Positions 30,643 through 38,358 are shown, counted from the stretch's first letter. The stretch is 38,358 nucleotides of DNA from Candidatus Bathyarchaeota archaeon (GCA_003601835.1 PIYB01000005.1:1-38358), one strand, 5' to 3'. The notes: generated by a model from the sequence alone, not told the origin. Numbers and translations: made by a program.

Positions 30643-31093
30643 AACGAAGAAAAGAATCTTAATCGTCGACGATGACAAAGACATTCTGGAAAGCATAAAA
30701 GAGATCCTAGAAGCAGACGGCTACCGTTTGGACACAGCTGAAAACGGTTGTGAAGCCATAGAAAAAGCGAAGAACAACTTTTACAACATGGCTTTGCTGG
30801 ACATAAAGCTCCCCGACATGGAAGGCACAGAACTGCTTACCCAGCTGCCAGCAACCACCCCTAAAATGATGAAGGTCATAATCACCGGATATCCCAGCCA
30901 AGACAACGCCATCAGATCGCTGAACCTTGGAGCGGACGCTTACCTTACAAAGCCCATCTGGCCTGAAAAACTGTTAGAGGTCGTGGAAAATAAACTGAGA
31001 GAACAAGAAGAAATCGAAGAAATGAGCCAAGCAAAGATGGATGAACTCATCCAAGCACGTATTCGACGGCTAGAAAAAGAGCACGGTCTCTAG
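30635..31093 (+). CDS. Single-domain response regulator
   Basis: A CheY-like receiver of 152 residues: acidic pocket D12-D14 in ILIVDDDKD, phospho-acceptor D56 in MALLDIKLPD, the switch Thr in VIITGYPS and the conserved Lys in AYLTKPIW. After residue ~120 only a charged helical tail follows (QAKMDELIQARIRRLEKEHG), so there is no DNA-binding domain; output must be by protein contact, perhaps with the NitrOD5-like protein. GTG start at 30635, eight bases inside the kinase gene, with GGAGGTGAAA upstream, so kinase and regulator are made together as a cognate pair. Confidence 0.94.
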   Translation: MDKTKKRILIVDDDKDILESIKEILEADGYRLDTAENGCEAIEKAKNNFYNMALLDIKLPDMEGTELLTQLPATTPKMMKVIITGYPSQDNAIRSLNLGADAYLTKPIWPEKLLEVVENKLREQEEIEEMSQAKMDELIQARIRRLEKEHGL

Positions 31094-31500
31094 CATGCCC
31101 ACCGCTTCGCCATGTATTGGACCTAAATAAAACCTTTGCACAAAGACTGCTTAGCTCTTCATTCTGTCTGTTTGATGTAGTAAGCGACGGTTCTCTAAAT
31201 TCCGAAAATTTCCGCTATGTTCCCCAACGAACATGATCTGCCTCAAAGGCTTTTTCATGAGGCAATAAACATCTTTGGAAACAATCAATGTTTTGGCGCA
31301 AGCATCTGCAATTGCTGGATTATGTGCAGTTCTGAGGCGGAAAGATTTAAGAACTTCTTTTTGGATGTGAGTATTCTTAAGGTGATGAGGCTCACCTTTA
31401 ACCGCCTGAGATTTCTTGGTTTCAGGCTGATGGCTTCTACTGGTTAAATGCGGCTGACAGGGGTGGGATCATCCTTTCGCTGAGTAGAATTAGCAGTTTC
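31094..31500. other. Intergenic region before the toroid-repeat gene
   Basis: This region contains a 7-bp inverted repeat (31239-31264) and a TATA-like GATTTAAG near 31349-31356 that may serve the gene at 31501. The open frame at 31217-31447 has Cys/Phe-rich, unnatural composition and is rejected. Confidence 0.4.
31239..31264. repeat. Inverted repeat / hairpin
   Basis: TGCCTCA (31239-31245) and TGAGGCA (31258-31264) are perfect inverted copies with a 12-base loop that includes TTTTT. It lies 150 bases after the response-regulator stop and may be a terminator-like hairpin. Confidence 0.35.
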
Positions 31501-32328
31501 GTGGACATAGATGGTATTGTGGATTACATACGTGAAAGGCAAAATGAGGATGGTGGGTATTCTTTTTGCAGGGGGGCGGAATCTAACGCTGAGGATACGT
31601 ATTATGCCATAGAAATATTGAGGATGCTTGAAGTCAAACCTCGAAACATGGATAAAACAGTCGCATTTTTGCAGAGTCTTCAATATCAAGATGGAAGATT
31701 CGATTCGGTTAAGGTTGCCTATTACGTTACCACGACTTTGACCTGCCTCGGGTCTAAACCGTTAAAACCGATTAGCAAGGTTGTCCGGTTTTCAGAAGGA
31801 ATGATTGAAAAATGGGAAAGCGCAGACGTGTACATAGAAGCAGTGTCTGAAATTGAAAACCTGTACCTAGCAGTTGAGATTCTTAAAACATTCAATTCAT
31901 TAAAGAATTCTGGGGATGTCCAAAAACACGTATTGAGACTGCAGAATAATGATGGAAGTTTCGGGAGCGAAAGGTTCTCAAGGATAGCCTCCACGTTCTA
32001 CGCATTGAAAACATTAATCCTTCTAGGCTATAACGTAAAGACGTTGTGTGATGTGTTACGCTGGATCAGACGGTGCGAGGTTCCATCGGGAGGTTTTGTA
32101 TCGTCTCCGGAGGAATCTTCAACTCACATGGAAGACACGTATTTCGGGGTGAAGGCACTTAAGGTTCTTAATGAAAGCCCTCGGTATCCACAGAAAACCT
32201 TGAAGTTTGTTGCCGGGTTTCAGAATCCAAACGGCGGCTTCCGCAGATCCATATTTCTCGGAATCTCAGACTTCGAATCGACATATCAGGCAGTATCTGT
32301 TCTCAAGACGCTTTTGACATTGTTTTAA
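31501..32328 (+). CDS. Prenyltransferase/terpene-cyclase-like alpha-toroid repeat protein
   Basis: The 275-residue protein is built of paired helices separated by QxxDGG-type turns, as in the alpha/alpha toroid of squalene cyclases and protein prenyltransferase beta subunits: QNEDGGYSF, QYQDGRFDS, QNNDGSFGS, VPSGGFVS and QNPNGGFRR. Helix starts such as EDTYYAIEIL and MEDTYFGVKAL also fit. Neither the cyclase DxDD motif nor the prenyltransferase zinc ligands (D, C, H) are evident, so catalysis is doubtful. The start is uncertain: GTG at 31501 without ribosome site, frame open back to 31402. It lies 121 bases before an isoprenoid pyrophosphatase gene of the same strand, which hints at an isoprenoid ligand. 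Confidence 0.7.
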   Translation: MDIDGIVDYIRERQNEDGGYSFCRGAESNAEDTYYAIEILRMLEVKPRNMDKTVAFLQSLQYQDGRFDSVKVAYYVTTTLTCLGSKPLKPISKVVRFSEGMIEKWESADVYIEAVSEIENLYLAVEILKTFNSLKNSGDVQKHVLRLQNNDGSFGSERFSRIASTFYALKTLILLGYNVKTLCDVLRWIRRCEVPSGGFVSSPEESSTHMEDTYFGVKALKVLNESPRYPQKTLKFVAGFQNPNGGFRRSIFLGISDFESTYQAVSVLKTLLTLF

Positions 32329-32449
32329 GGGGCATCTGAAAATCCTGTCGGTTTCGATGCTTCGTTTTTCTGAAGAACAGGAAGGTTTAAGCCAACGGAA
32401 AAGCTTTTGAACGATTAATCTTATTAGTTGCCCGAGTTTCCTATTTCTG

Positions 32450-33259
32450 TTGGTTCCAATGTTGCTGGAAGCCATCATTCTGGGCGTAATCCAAGGTGTG
32501 CTTGAGTGGCTTCCCATCTCAAGTGAAGGAAACCTCATACTTGTTATGGTTATGCTTCTCGGCATCCAACAGTCGCAGGCTTTAGCAATCTCGGTTTATC
32601 TGCATGCGGGAACCCTTCTTTCGGTGATAATCTATTTTCGAAGAACCATCGTTGACCTTTTACGTGTCCTTCCAAAATATCGACCTGGACGTTCAAACAG
32701 CGAAGAGAACAGATTAATATCCTTCCTTCTTCTCAGCACAGTTCTCACAGGACTGGTCGGCTATCCCATCTACAGGTTCGCGGAAACAGCTACGGTTACC
32801 GGAGAATATTTCATAGCGCTTATAGGCATAGCCCTAATCGCAACTGGTCTTCTTCAAAAATCGGTGCGGCGGCTTGGGCGAAGAACCGTTAAAGAACTAA
32901 ATTTCACGGATGCACTGGTTGTGGGCTTGGCTCAGGGGTTTTCTGCTTTTCCCGGGGTTTCCCGTTCTGGGGTGACCACTTCATGTCTGCTTTTTAGGGG
33001 GTTTGGGACTGTGCATGCGTTAAACCTTTCGTTCTTAATGAGTATTCCAGCAATTCTCGGTGCACAGATAGGTTTAGGTCTAACCACAGGTGTCCCGAAC
33101 ATCGACATATTGGATATTGCGTTAGGCTGCTTTTCCTCCTTTGTTTCCGGTTTAATCTCGATTCATGTTCTGATGAAGGTCGCTCAAAGAATTAGATTCT
33201 GGTTGTTCTGCATCATCATCGGGCTCATAGCACTGCTCCCAGTATTTAGCCTCTTCTGA
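32450..33259 (+). CDS. uppP: Undecaprenyl-diphosphatase family protein (UppP/BacA)
   Basis: A polytopic membrane phosphatase that hydrolyses polyprenyl diphosphate to the monophosphate, recycling the lipid carrier for surface glycans; in archaea the carrier would be dolichyl-type. The first motif reads QGVLEWLPISSEGNL and the second PGVSRSGVTTS, with the Glu residues and Arg that form the active site. The His normally following SSTG in bacterial UppP is Asn here. About seven to eight hydrophobic segments, 269 residues as usual. TTG at 32450 or ATG at 32459 (MLLEAIILG) can start it; the ATG is equally likely. Confidence 0.88.
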   Translation: MVPMLLEAIILGVIQGVLEWLPISSEGNLILVMVMLLGIQQSQALAISVYLHAGTLLSVIIYFRRTIVDLLRVLPKYRPGRSNSEENRLISFLLLSTVLTGLVGYPIYRFAETATVTGEYFIALIGIALIATGLLQKSVRRLGRRTVKELNFTDALVVGLAQGFSAFPGVSRSGVTTSCLLFRGFGTVHALNLSFLMSIPAILGAQIGLGLTTGVPNIDILDIALGCFSSFVSGLISIHVLMKVAQRIRFWLFCIIIGLIALLPVFSLF

Positions 33260-33469
33260 TATTCTATCTTCAGCAGCATTGTACTTGGAAGGCAAGAAGC
33301 CTATAGAAAAAAAGAGGTTTGTCCCCGACGTTCACAACGGTTTTTCGGAGTTACCTATTTTTCAAAAAATGAGACCCGTCTTGTCCTTGAACAGTTCTGG
33401 TTTAAACAATGGTTAAATGCGAAACCTAGCTTGATGGGAACAGTTTGTCTGTTGATTCGTTTTAAGGAG

Positions 33470-34288
33470 TCATGAAATTGTTATGCTTACTCTTTCATCG
33501 CCCTTTATGTTTACGCCTTTCAAAGTTGAAACCATGCCTAGAACCGATTTGCGGATTATCTCTGATACGAATGGTTGAATCGGCACCTCAACATCATCAA
33601 TTGTTATCCGAGTCTTAAGCCTCGATCTAGATCGTAACGGAACACAATCATCAAAACTTGCTTCTTGCGCAAATATAGCTTCCGCCATTTCCTCACAAGA
33701 GGACCTACCGCATTTTCTACAATCTAAGCCGGGTAACCGATCCAGAATCTCCGCGATTTTTTCTTTTTCTGAAATGAAGGTGGATGTCTTCTCAACGATT
33801 GTTGCAAGACCGTCGTTTATGCTCAGAACAGGTTCGGGTAATTTGTGGAATGAACAGAACGCTATGATGTTTCTCTGCGTTTTCTTTTTGAACTGGTCGT
33901 ATTCCCTTTGGTTTCGGACGCATATGATCTTGCCCACCCATGGGTCATCAAGTACGAAGGAAGAGAAGCCTTCAAGAATCAAGACCTCAGCTCCATGCTC
34001 GCTTACAAGCCTAGAAATCTTCTTCGTTGAGAATCCCGCCATTCCCATTTTCGTTTTTATCGTCATCTCCACGTCAGAAACAATAATAACCGGGTTAGCT
34101 CCCGCTGCTGAATGACGCCACGAATCACTACCTTCAGTGTCGATTGAAAAGCCTTCTTTGCTTACATGTTTCACGGAGGCAACTCTGCGCCCTTTCTTCA
34201 CCAGCTCGGATATCAGCGCTTCAACAACCGTGGTTTTTCCAGAGTTCTTGTAGCCTACGACCGAAACGGTTGGCACGCGAGTACGCAA
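33470..34288 (-). CDS. mobB: MobB-like GTP-binding protein fused to an Fe-S domain
   Basis: The N-terminal ~165 residues are MobB, the GTPase partner in making molybdopterin guanine dinucleotide: P-loop GYKNSGKTT (11-19), SVKHVSKEGFSIDTEGSDSW and EVLILEGFSSF. The C-terminal part has CRKCGRSSCEEM ... CVPL, a four-cysteine set like the 4Fe-4S domain found in corrinoid and hydrogenase-related proteins. The rest has no recognised domain. TTG at 34288 follows GAGGTGAGG with good spacing. No other molybdenum-cofactor gene is close. The fusion suggests MGD loading onto, or sensing by, an iron-sulphur enzyme. Confidence 0.85.
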   Translation of the reverse strand: MRTRVPTVSVVGYKNSGKTTVVEALISELVKKGRRVASVKHVSKEGFSIDTEGSDSWRHSAAGANPVIIVSDVEMTIKTKMGMAGFSTKKISRLVSEHGAEVLILEGFSSFVLDDPWVGKIICVRNQREYDQFKKKTQRNIIAFCSFHKLPEPVLSINDGLATIVEKTSTFISEKEKIAEILDRLPGLDCRKCGRSSCEEMAEAIFAQEASFDDCVPLRSRSRLKTRITIDDVEVPIQPFVSEIIRKSVLGMVSTLKGVNIKGDERVSITIS

Positions 34289-34447
34289 CCAGCCTCACCT
34301 CTTGACAATGCTACCTTACAGGCTTGGAGAAGATAAAACCTTTCAAACATGCGTAGGTTTCACCCTGATAAACAAGGCTCAACCACGAAAACAAAAAGAC
34401 CGTTGCTTACCCTCGGATATGTATACAGTTAAATAAGAAGCTTCAAG

Positions 34448-35305
34448 TCATCTCCGACCGAAAAGCCCGCCTCTCGATGCTCTCCGTGAAGAAGCGTGCA
34501 CTCTTGGACCGATGTATCTCCACAGCCAGTTTACAAACTCTTGTGGATTTTTTGTCTGAATATAAACTTCACCTGGACCTGTAACCTCCGTTATTAAGCC
34601 TTCTCCTCCGAGGATTGTGGATTTCAAGCCGCCGAACATGCGAACCTCATACTGGCATGTTGTGCTTAAGGCTGCCAAGTGAAAGTTGTCAACAACCAGT
34701 TTTTCTCCCGGTTCCAATTCGTGTTTATCTATTGCGCCGAAGGCGGTGATAAAAACATCGCCTTCTCCCAAGGTTTTGATCATGAAAAGATTCTGCCCGA
34801 ATAGTCCTTTGGTGAAGCCTTGCCATTCTGTGTCTAGCTTCACTTTCGGTGTGGAAGCGATGTAAGCTGAGCTTTGGATGATGTATCCTTTTTCTTGGCT
34901 GACTTCTAGATGGGCTATATCCCCCAAGGGGGCTGATACCAGCCCAACCTTTCCATCGCCGCCTTTTGCAATGTAATCGTTGATGAATAAGGTTTCGCCG
35001 CCCAGAAGGGAAACCTTAATTGTGCCCCATAAACCGGTTTCTTTCATTCTTGTACGGGTTTTAACCTCGATGTTGCTGCTCATGTAGGTCATAGCTCCAG
35101 CTTCAGCAGTGATGTATGATCCTTGCGGCAGCTGAACCTCGAGAAGAGAATATGAAGGCTGATACTTTATCTTGTATTCCAAGGGTTGCTGTTCTTTTTC
35201 AATTATGGCTGGTTCTTGCAAGATTCTCGCGCCGCATTTCGGACAGAATTTAGCGTTATCTCCCACCTGAGCTCCGCAACTTGGGCATGTCTTCAAATAA
35301 GTCAC
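34448..35305 (-). CDS. Zinc-ribbon AIM24/TIGR00266 family protein
   Basis: An N-terminal zinc ribbon (CPSCGAQVGDNAKFCPKCG, residues 8-26) is followed by the AIM24-like beta-barrel domain (about 45-265): LEVQLPQGSYITAEAGAMTY, LLGGETLFINDYIA, LGDIAHLEV, GLFGQNLFMIKTLGEGDVFI and the ending EVYIQTKNPQEFVNWL. The role of this widespread family is unknown. The tail is Arg/Ser/Gly-rich. GTG at 35305 lies about 27 bases from a TATA-like CCTTTATATTC (plus-strand 35327-35337), so the transcript is probably leaderless. Monocistronic. Confidence 0.88.
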   Translation of the reverse strand: MTYLKTCPSCGAQVGDNAKFCPKCGARILQEPAIIEKEQQPLEYKIKYQPSYSLLEVQLPQGSYITAEAGAMTYMSSNIEVKTRTRMKETGLWGTIKVSLLGGETLFINDYIAKGGDGKVGLVSAPLGDIAHLEVSQEKGYIIQSSAYIASTPKVKLDTEWQGFTKGLFGQNLFMIKTLGEGDVFITAFGAIDKHELEPGEKLVVDNFHLAALSTTCQYEVRMFGGLKSTILGGEGLITEVTGPGEVYIQTKNPQEFVNWLWRYIGPRVHASSRRASRGGLFGRR

Positions 35306-35326
35306 CCTTGTACCCTTGTCTAACTG

Positions 35327-35337
35327 CCTTTATATTC
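35327..35337 (-). promoter_or_regulatory. TATA-box-like element of the AIM24-like gene
   Basis: On the minus strand GAATATAAAGG is centred 27 bases before the GTG at 35305, as expected for a leaderless transcript. Confidence 0.5.
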
Positions 35338-35367
35338 TTTGTGAAAACAAGAAAAACTATGGCTGGC

Positions 35368-36867
35368 TTATTCCATCCACAGCCTACCTGTAGTTTCAGC
35401 TGTTTCCTTTTTGCTCTTAGTAAGGTTCAAGAGGCCCGCTATGAAGAATGTCGCAGCGAAGATTGTACCAAGTATCAGAAGTGCCGTATGTTCTTTTGAG
35501 TATAACGTAAGCTGTAATACACCTGCTCCGCTGAGAAAAAGAATCAAGATGATGAACCCGCTTATGCCGATGTTGATCCCTCCGACTGCAAAGCGTAGGC
35601 GTTGGTAACCCATCATCTTCAGGTGGTATATCATCAGAGAGATCAGGATAAACTCAAGTACGAGAACCGCGGCTGAACTTTCAACAAACATCATCAACAT
35701 AAACGCGAACACAATCCCGAAGATAGGTGTGTACGGATAAAAAGGGGTCTTGAAGGGTCGTTCTAAGTTAGGCTGGGTCTTTCTGAGCTTGATCAAAGAC
35801 AGATTCACCAAGGCGAACACGATTAACGAAGCGAAGCCAGCTGCGTAGCCGACGAACGTAATTAACCCAGTTGCGGCGAAGAACATCGCTATGATGGAAC
35901 CTACCATCTGCGCAATGTAATTTGTTACTGAGCCTTTACCGGGGGAGAATATTATCCGAGGGAGGTACCCGTCTCTGCTTAGAGCTGAAAGGATACTTGT
36001 CTGAACCGACATGCTTGTTGCCAAAGACATTATAGCCGCAGCTGCCCATGCAACGATGATCAGTAACTGGCCTGCTGTTCCCATAATTACGTATCCCACG
36101 TGGACTAGAAGAGGCTCTGTTGAGGTTGCGGTTGGCGGTATTGTTCCCACGGCGATGAAAGCCACGCTGCAGTAGATGGCTATACATATGATGGTGGAGA
36201 ACCATACTGCCCTAGGAATGACTTTTCCCGGCTCTTTTATTATGGGGCTCTTGGTTACTATGGCTCGCATGCCAACAAACATGCTGAAGGTGTACATTGC
36301 TCCGGCTAAAACTCCTGGATAAAACCCGTTCGGCATAAAAGGCTGGAAATTGTCTAGGTTTAACCCTCGAAAGCAGCCGGCGACGCTGAGCACAACAAAG
36401 GCGATGATGAAGGATATAACCGTAGCCAGATCGACTATTCTTCCTCCTTTCACGCTGAGCGCCGTGAAAAGAGCGATCACCACAACTGCGAACAGTGAGG
36501 GGTTAATATAGGGGAAGAAAAAGCAAACTATCCGAGCCAGTCCCATGGCTGACAGTGTGGTTGTGAAGATGCTGCTGAGCCATCTTAGATATCCTGAGAA
36601 GAAACAGATGAACCCTCCGAAGGCAGCTTTTGTGAAGGTGTATTCAGCGCCGATTCTTGAGATGCTTGAGCTTAGTTCAGCGTAGTTGAACATAATCAGC
36701 AGGTTTATCAGTCCCGAAATTATGAGCGACAGCACAACAGCGGGTCCCGCAAGTTTGGTTGCGTAGTCCAACAGAACAAAGAATTCTATGCCGAGGGTGG
36801 AGCCGAGTCCCGTTATAATTGCGTAGAACATGCCGAGTTCCCGTTTTTTTCCTTCTTCCCCCATCAC
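35368..36867 (-). CDS. Amino acid permease (APC superfamily)
   Basis: A 499-residue transporter with about fourteen hydrophobic segments. The first helix has the broken GLGSTLGIEFFV pattern of APC proteins, followed by AELSSSISRIGAEYTFTKAAFG, the consensus amino acid permease segment; SPIIKEPGKVIPRAVWFSTI is the typical helix 6-7 loop. Substrate is not predictable. It lies 7 bases after a small two-TM gene, itself overlapping another, so the three form an operon on the minus strand from 37341. Two tiny membrane partners next to an APC permease are unusual and may be accessory subunits. Confidence 0.9.
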   Translation of the reverse strand: MMGEEGKKRELGMFYAIITGLGSTLGIEFFVLLDYATKLAGPAVVLSLIISGLINLLIMFNYAELSSSISRIGAEYTFTKAAFGGFICFFSGYLRWLSSIFTTTLSAMGLARIVCFFFPYINPSLFAVVVIALFTALSVKGGRIVDLATVISFIIAFVVLSVAGCFRGLNLDNFQPFMPNGFYPGVLAGAMYTFSMFVGMRAIVTKSPIIKEPGKVIPRAVWFSTIICIAIYCSVAFIAVGTIPPTATSTEPLLVHVGYVIMGTAGQLLIIVAWAAAAIMSLATSMSVQTSILSALSRDGYLPRIIFSPGKGSVTNYIAQMVGSIIAMFFAATGLITFVGYAAGFASLIVFALVNLSLIKLRKTQPNLERPFKTPFYPYTPIFGIVFAFMLMMFVESSAAVLVLEFILISLMIYHLKMMGYQRLRFAVGGINIGISGFIILILFLSGAGVLQLTLYSKEHTALLILGTIFAATFFIAGLLNLTKSKKETAETTGRLWME

Positions 36868-36874
36868 CTGACAC

Positions 36875-37126
36875 CTATGTTCTTATCGACCATTCATGGA
36901 TTATGAGGAGCCCGCTGATTATGGCGAAAGATCCTACTACGATAAGGAGCATCATATAGAAAGCTACGTGTTCCGGCAGAAGGTTGAACATCGTTCTAAC
37001 CGGGAAGAAGTCCGGATTGTAGTATATCAAATAAGCAACGGTGATGGACAGTATTCCTGTCAAACTCTGAAAGATGCCGACGAACATCGCAAAGGCTTCC
37101 TTTGCTTTCACTGTTTCAGTCACCAC
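36875..37126 (-). CDS. Small membrane protein, permease operon (two TM)
   Basis: 83 residues with two hydrophobic helices (about 12-31, MFVGIFQSLTGILSITVAYL, and 53-74, HVAFYMMLLIVVGSFAIISG). No family recognised. It overlaps the upstream small membrane gene by seven bases and ends 7 bases before the permease start. The size and topology resemble the product of the overlapping gene, so the two may be diverged duplicates or hetero-partners. Confidence 0.65.
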   Translation of the reverse strand: MVTETVKAKEAFAMFVGIFQSLTGILSITVAYLIYYNPDFFPVRTMFNLLPEHVAFYMMLLIVVGSFAIISGLLIIHEWSIRT

Positions 37127-37341
37127 AACAACAGTATTATGCCGGATATTAAGTCGATAACCCCGATAATGAGCAACGCCCAGACAAGAACCAGCTGAAT
37201 TTCTTTGCTCAAAAAAAGATCGGGGTTAAATATGCCGAAAAAGGCAAGCGAGAAGGTAGACAGCAAGATCACACCAGCTAGAATTATGAATCCGCCTATG
37301 GCTATGACGATCTTCTTGGTTGTTTCCCGGTTTTTCTGCAA
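37120..37341 (-). CDS. Small membrane protein, permease operon (two TM)
   Basis: 73 residues with two hydrophobic helices (about 10-35, IVIAIGGFIILAGVILLSTF, and 48-72, VLVWALLIIGVIDLISGIIL) after a basic N-terminus (MQKNRETTKK), which places the start inside the cell. No family recognised. First gene of the operon, translationally coupled to the next by overlap. Confidence 0.65.
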   Translation of the reverse strand: MQKNRETTKKIVIAIGGFIILAGVILLSTFSLAFFGIFNPDLFLSKEIQLVLVWALLIIGVIDLISGIILLLW

Positions 37342-37414
37342 CTAAGCCCCTCAGACCGCTCTCTTCTAATCGGAGAAACTGGACACATGTAAATAATGTT
37401 TTCCTACGGCTACC

Positions 37415-37936
37415 CTAAAACGTTTCGAACCGGACAATTTCTTCCAGAGCCCGCTTATATGGAATCCGCGGATTCTCAGCTGGATACCCGATGGGAACAA
37501 TCGCGACAGGTCTTAAGCCCAAAGGCAGTTTCAACGTTTCCCGAACATCGTTTTCTCTGAAGGCTCCAACCCAGCAAGCGCCTAACCCTAATCCGACGGC
37601 GGCTAAAAGCATGTTTTCGGTTGCCGCAGCAGCGTCTTGGATGCAGTAAAGATGTTTTCCTCGGCTTCCATAACCCCTCGCCGACTTTTCCTCGTCTGCG
37701 CAGACCACTATAACCACCGAGGCTTCTTCTATGAAACGCTGGTTTAAGGCCGCTTCAGCTAATCTTCTTTTTACGTCGCCTTTTCTCGCCACAATGAAGG
37801 TCCATGGTTGAATGTTTCCGGCTGAAGGAGCCATTCGAGCTGCATCTAGAATCTTCTTCACATCAGCCTCGGAAACTTCTTTTCCGGTAAACGCTCGAAT
37901 ACTTCTTCTTTGTTCGATGACTTCGAAAACGTCCAA
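37415..37936 (-). CDS. Nitroreductase family flavoprotein
   Basis: An FMN-dependent nitroreductase-fold enzyme of about 173 residues. FEVIEQRRSIRAFTG is the FMN-binding N-terminus, AARMAPSAGNIQPWTFIV follows, and LLAAVGLGLGACWVGAF and PIGYPAENPR are the typical later segments. Such proteins reduce quinones, nitro compounds or other acceptors with NAD(P)H; some have quite different roles. The frame opens at 37963, but GGGAGGAG at 37942-37949 directly precedes the TTG at 37936, so the protein begins MDVFEVIEQRRSIR. No neighbour in the same direction follows within 70 bases except the permease operon. Confidence 0.9.
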   Translation of the reverse strand: MDVFEVIEQRRSIRAFTGKEVSEADVKKILDAARMAPSAGNIQPWTFIVARKGDVKRRLAEAALNQRFIEEASVVIVVCADEEKSARGYGSRGKHLYCIQDAAAATENMLLAAVGLGLGACWVGAFRENDVRETLKLPLGLRPVAIVPIGYPAENPRIPYKRALEEIVRFETF

Positions 37937-38091
37937 AAAAGCTCCTCCCAGATTCTTATTCAATCATATTGCGTGACGGTTTTTTAGTCTTTTCTGAATC
38001 TGGTCTAGACCGGCATAACGCATCTTTCAGGAAAAAACATTTAGATCTTGCCCGGAAAATAAAGGTTGTCAACTGTCCGAATTGAGATAGC

Positions 38092-38358
38092 TAGGTTTTC
38101 CCCTTACGTAAGCACAAGGACTGTTCCAAGCGAAGCCGCGAAACAATTGCAGGGTCAGCTGACAGGGTTGCCCAGATCGAGTACATAATGCACACCAAGC
38201 TTATATCCAAGATATACGGCGGAGACCCCTTCAGAGCTCCTGATGAAGCTCTTGCTAAGACATACGAGAAACTGGACACAGACATGATCTTCTGGACCCT
38301 GCAGTCTTGGCATCCATGGAATGAAGCTAAGGCGAAGGGAGAAACCTTTGATGAGAGA
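38092..38358 (+). CDS. URO-D family-like protein, N-terminal part (runs off the window)
   Basis: The plus strand is open from 38092 to the window end. The product reads ADRVAQIEYIMHTKLISKIY, GGDPFRAPDEALAKTYEKLD and TDMIFWTLQSWHPWNEAKAK, resembling the N-terminal part of URO-D-fold proteins (DRVP.IEY, DPF.DPE.AL.KTYEKL). It is not a close copy of the gene at 2284-3402. No ATG, GTG or TTG occurs in frame before the ATG at 38188, although residues before it look coding, so the true start or an upstream frameshift is unresolved. AAAATAAAGG near 38056-38065 may be its TATA box. Confidence 0.55.

Noticed and set aside
31217-31447. 76-codon frame before the toroid gene
   Set aside because: Cys/Phe-rich, no ribosome site, contains a TATA-like element; composition not protein-like.
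1-38358. CRISPR arrays, insertion sequences or prophage
   Set aside because: No regularly spaced repeats, transposase, integrase or phage structural genes were found on reading both strands.

Overview
The window looks like chromosome of an archaeon of the TACK group, possibly a Bathyarchaeia-like lineage; the phylum is an inference. The evidence is a complete Cdv (ESCRT-type) division cluster that includes a CdvA-like protein, an archaeal tRNA G10 dimethyltransferase, the archaeal families UPF0200 and UPF0201, archaeal-type TrpRS, TrpB2, BRE/TATA-like promoters with several apparently leaderless genes, and frequent GTG/TTG starts. Base composition looks even. I saw no CRISPR array, insertion sequence or prophage.

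Layout. Positions 1-217 are the 3' end of a 23S rRNA gene with no 5S gene visible behind it. Positions 592-4042 (minus) hold an AmrS-type radical SAM protein, a FG-GAP/VCBS repeat protein, a URO-D-fold protein and a small O-methyltransferase. Positions 4174-8019 (plus) hold a small unknown protein, a diiron flavoprotein (FprA), an internally deleted thioredoxin reductase remnant, UPF0200, UPF0201 and a TIM-barrel isomerase. Positions 8065-11352 (minus) form a tight operon of class II HMG-CoA reductase, tRNA G10 methyltransferase and RNase Z. Positions 11525-14072 hold a zinc-ribbon/NTF2-like protein, a two-TM protein, a broken small gene and a DUF4432 aldose-epimerase-like protein.

The core of the window is 14251-17731: ESCRT-III paralogue, CdvA-like PRC-barrel/coiled-coil protein, CdvB with a winged helix, and the CdvC/Vps4 ATPase, all on one strand with gaps of 14, 41 and 9 bases. 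Together they should build and remodel the division polymer. TrpRS follows behind an 18-codon upstream ORF, then tRNA-Gln(UUG), a sugar isomerase, a decayed dihydrodipicolinate-synthase-family gene and tRNA-Gly(GCC).

Positions 21566-27450 are more accessory: an anchored Ig-like surface protein, a nucleotidyltransferase-HEPN protein, an MFS exporter, a stand-alone ChrB C-terminal domain and trpB2. The trpB2 promoter carries a TGTACA-type inverted repeat like the TRP boxes of methanogen TrpY. Positions 27821-31093 encode a small output-like domain protein, a four-PAS histidine kinase and a single-domain response regulator in one translationally coupled operon. Positions 31501-37936 hold an alpha/alpha-toroid repeat protein, an UppP-type lipid pyrophosphatase, MobB fused to an Fe-S domain, an AIM24-like protein, an amino-acid permease with two small membrane partners, and a nitroreductase. 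A URO-D-like gene runs off the right edge.
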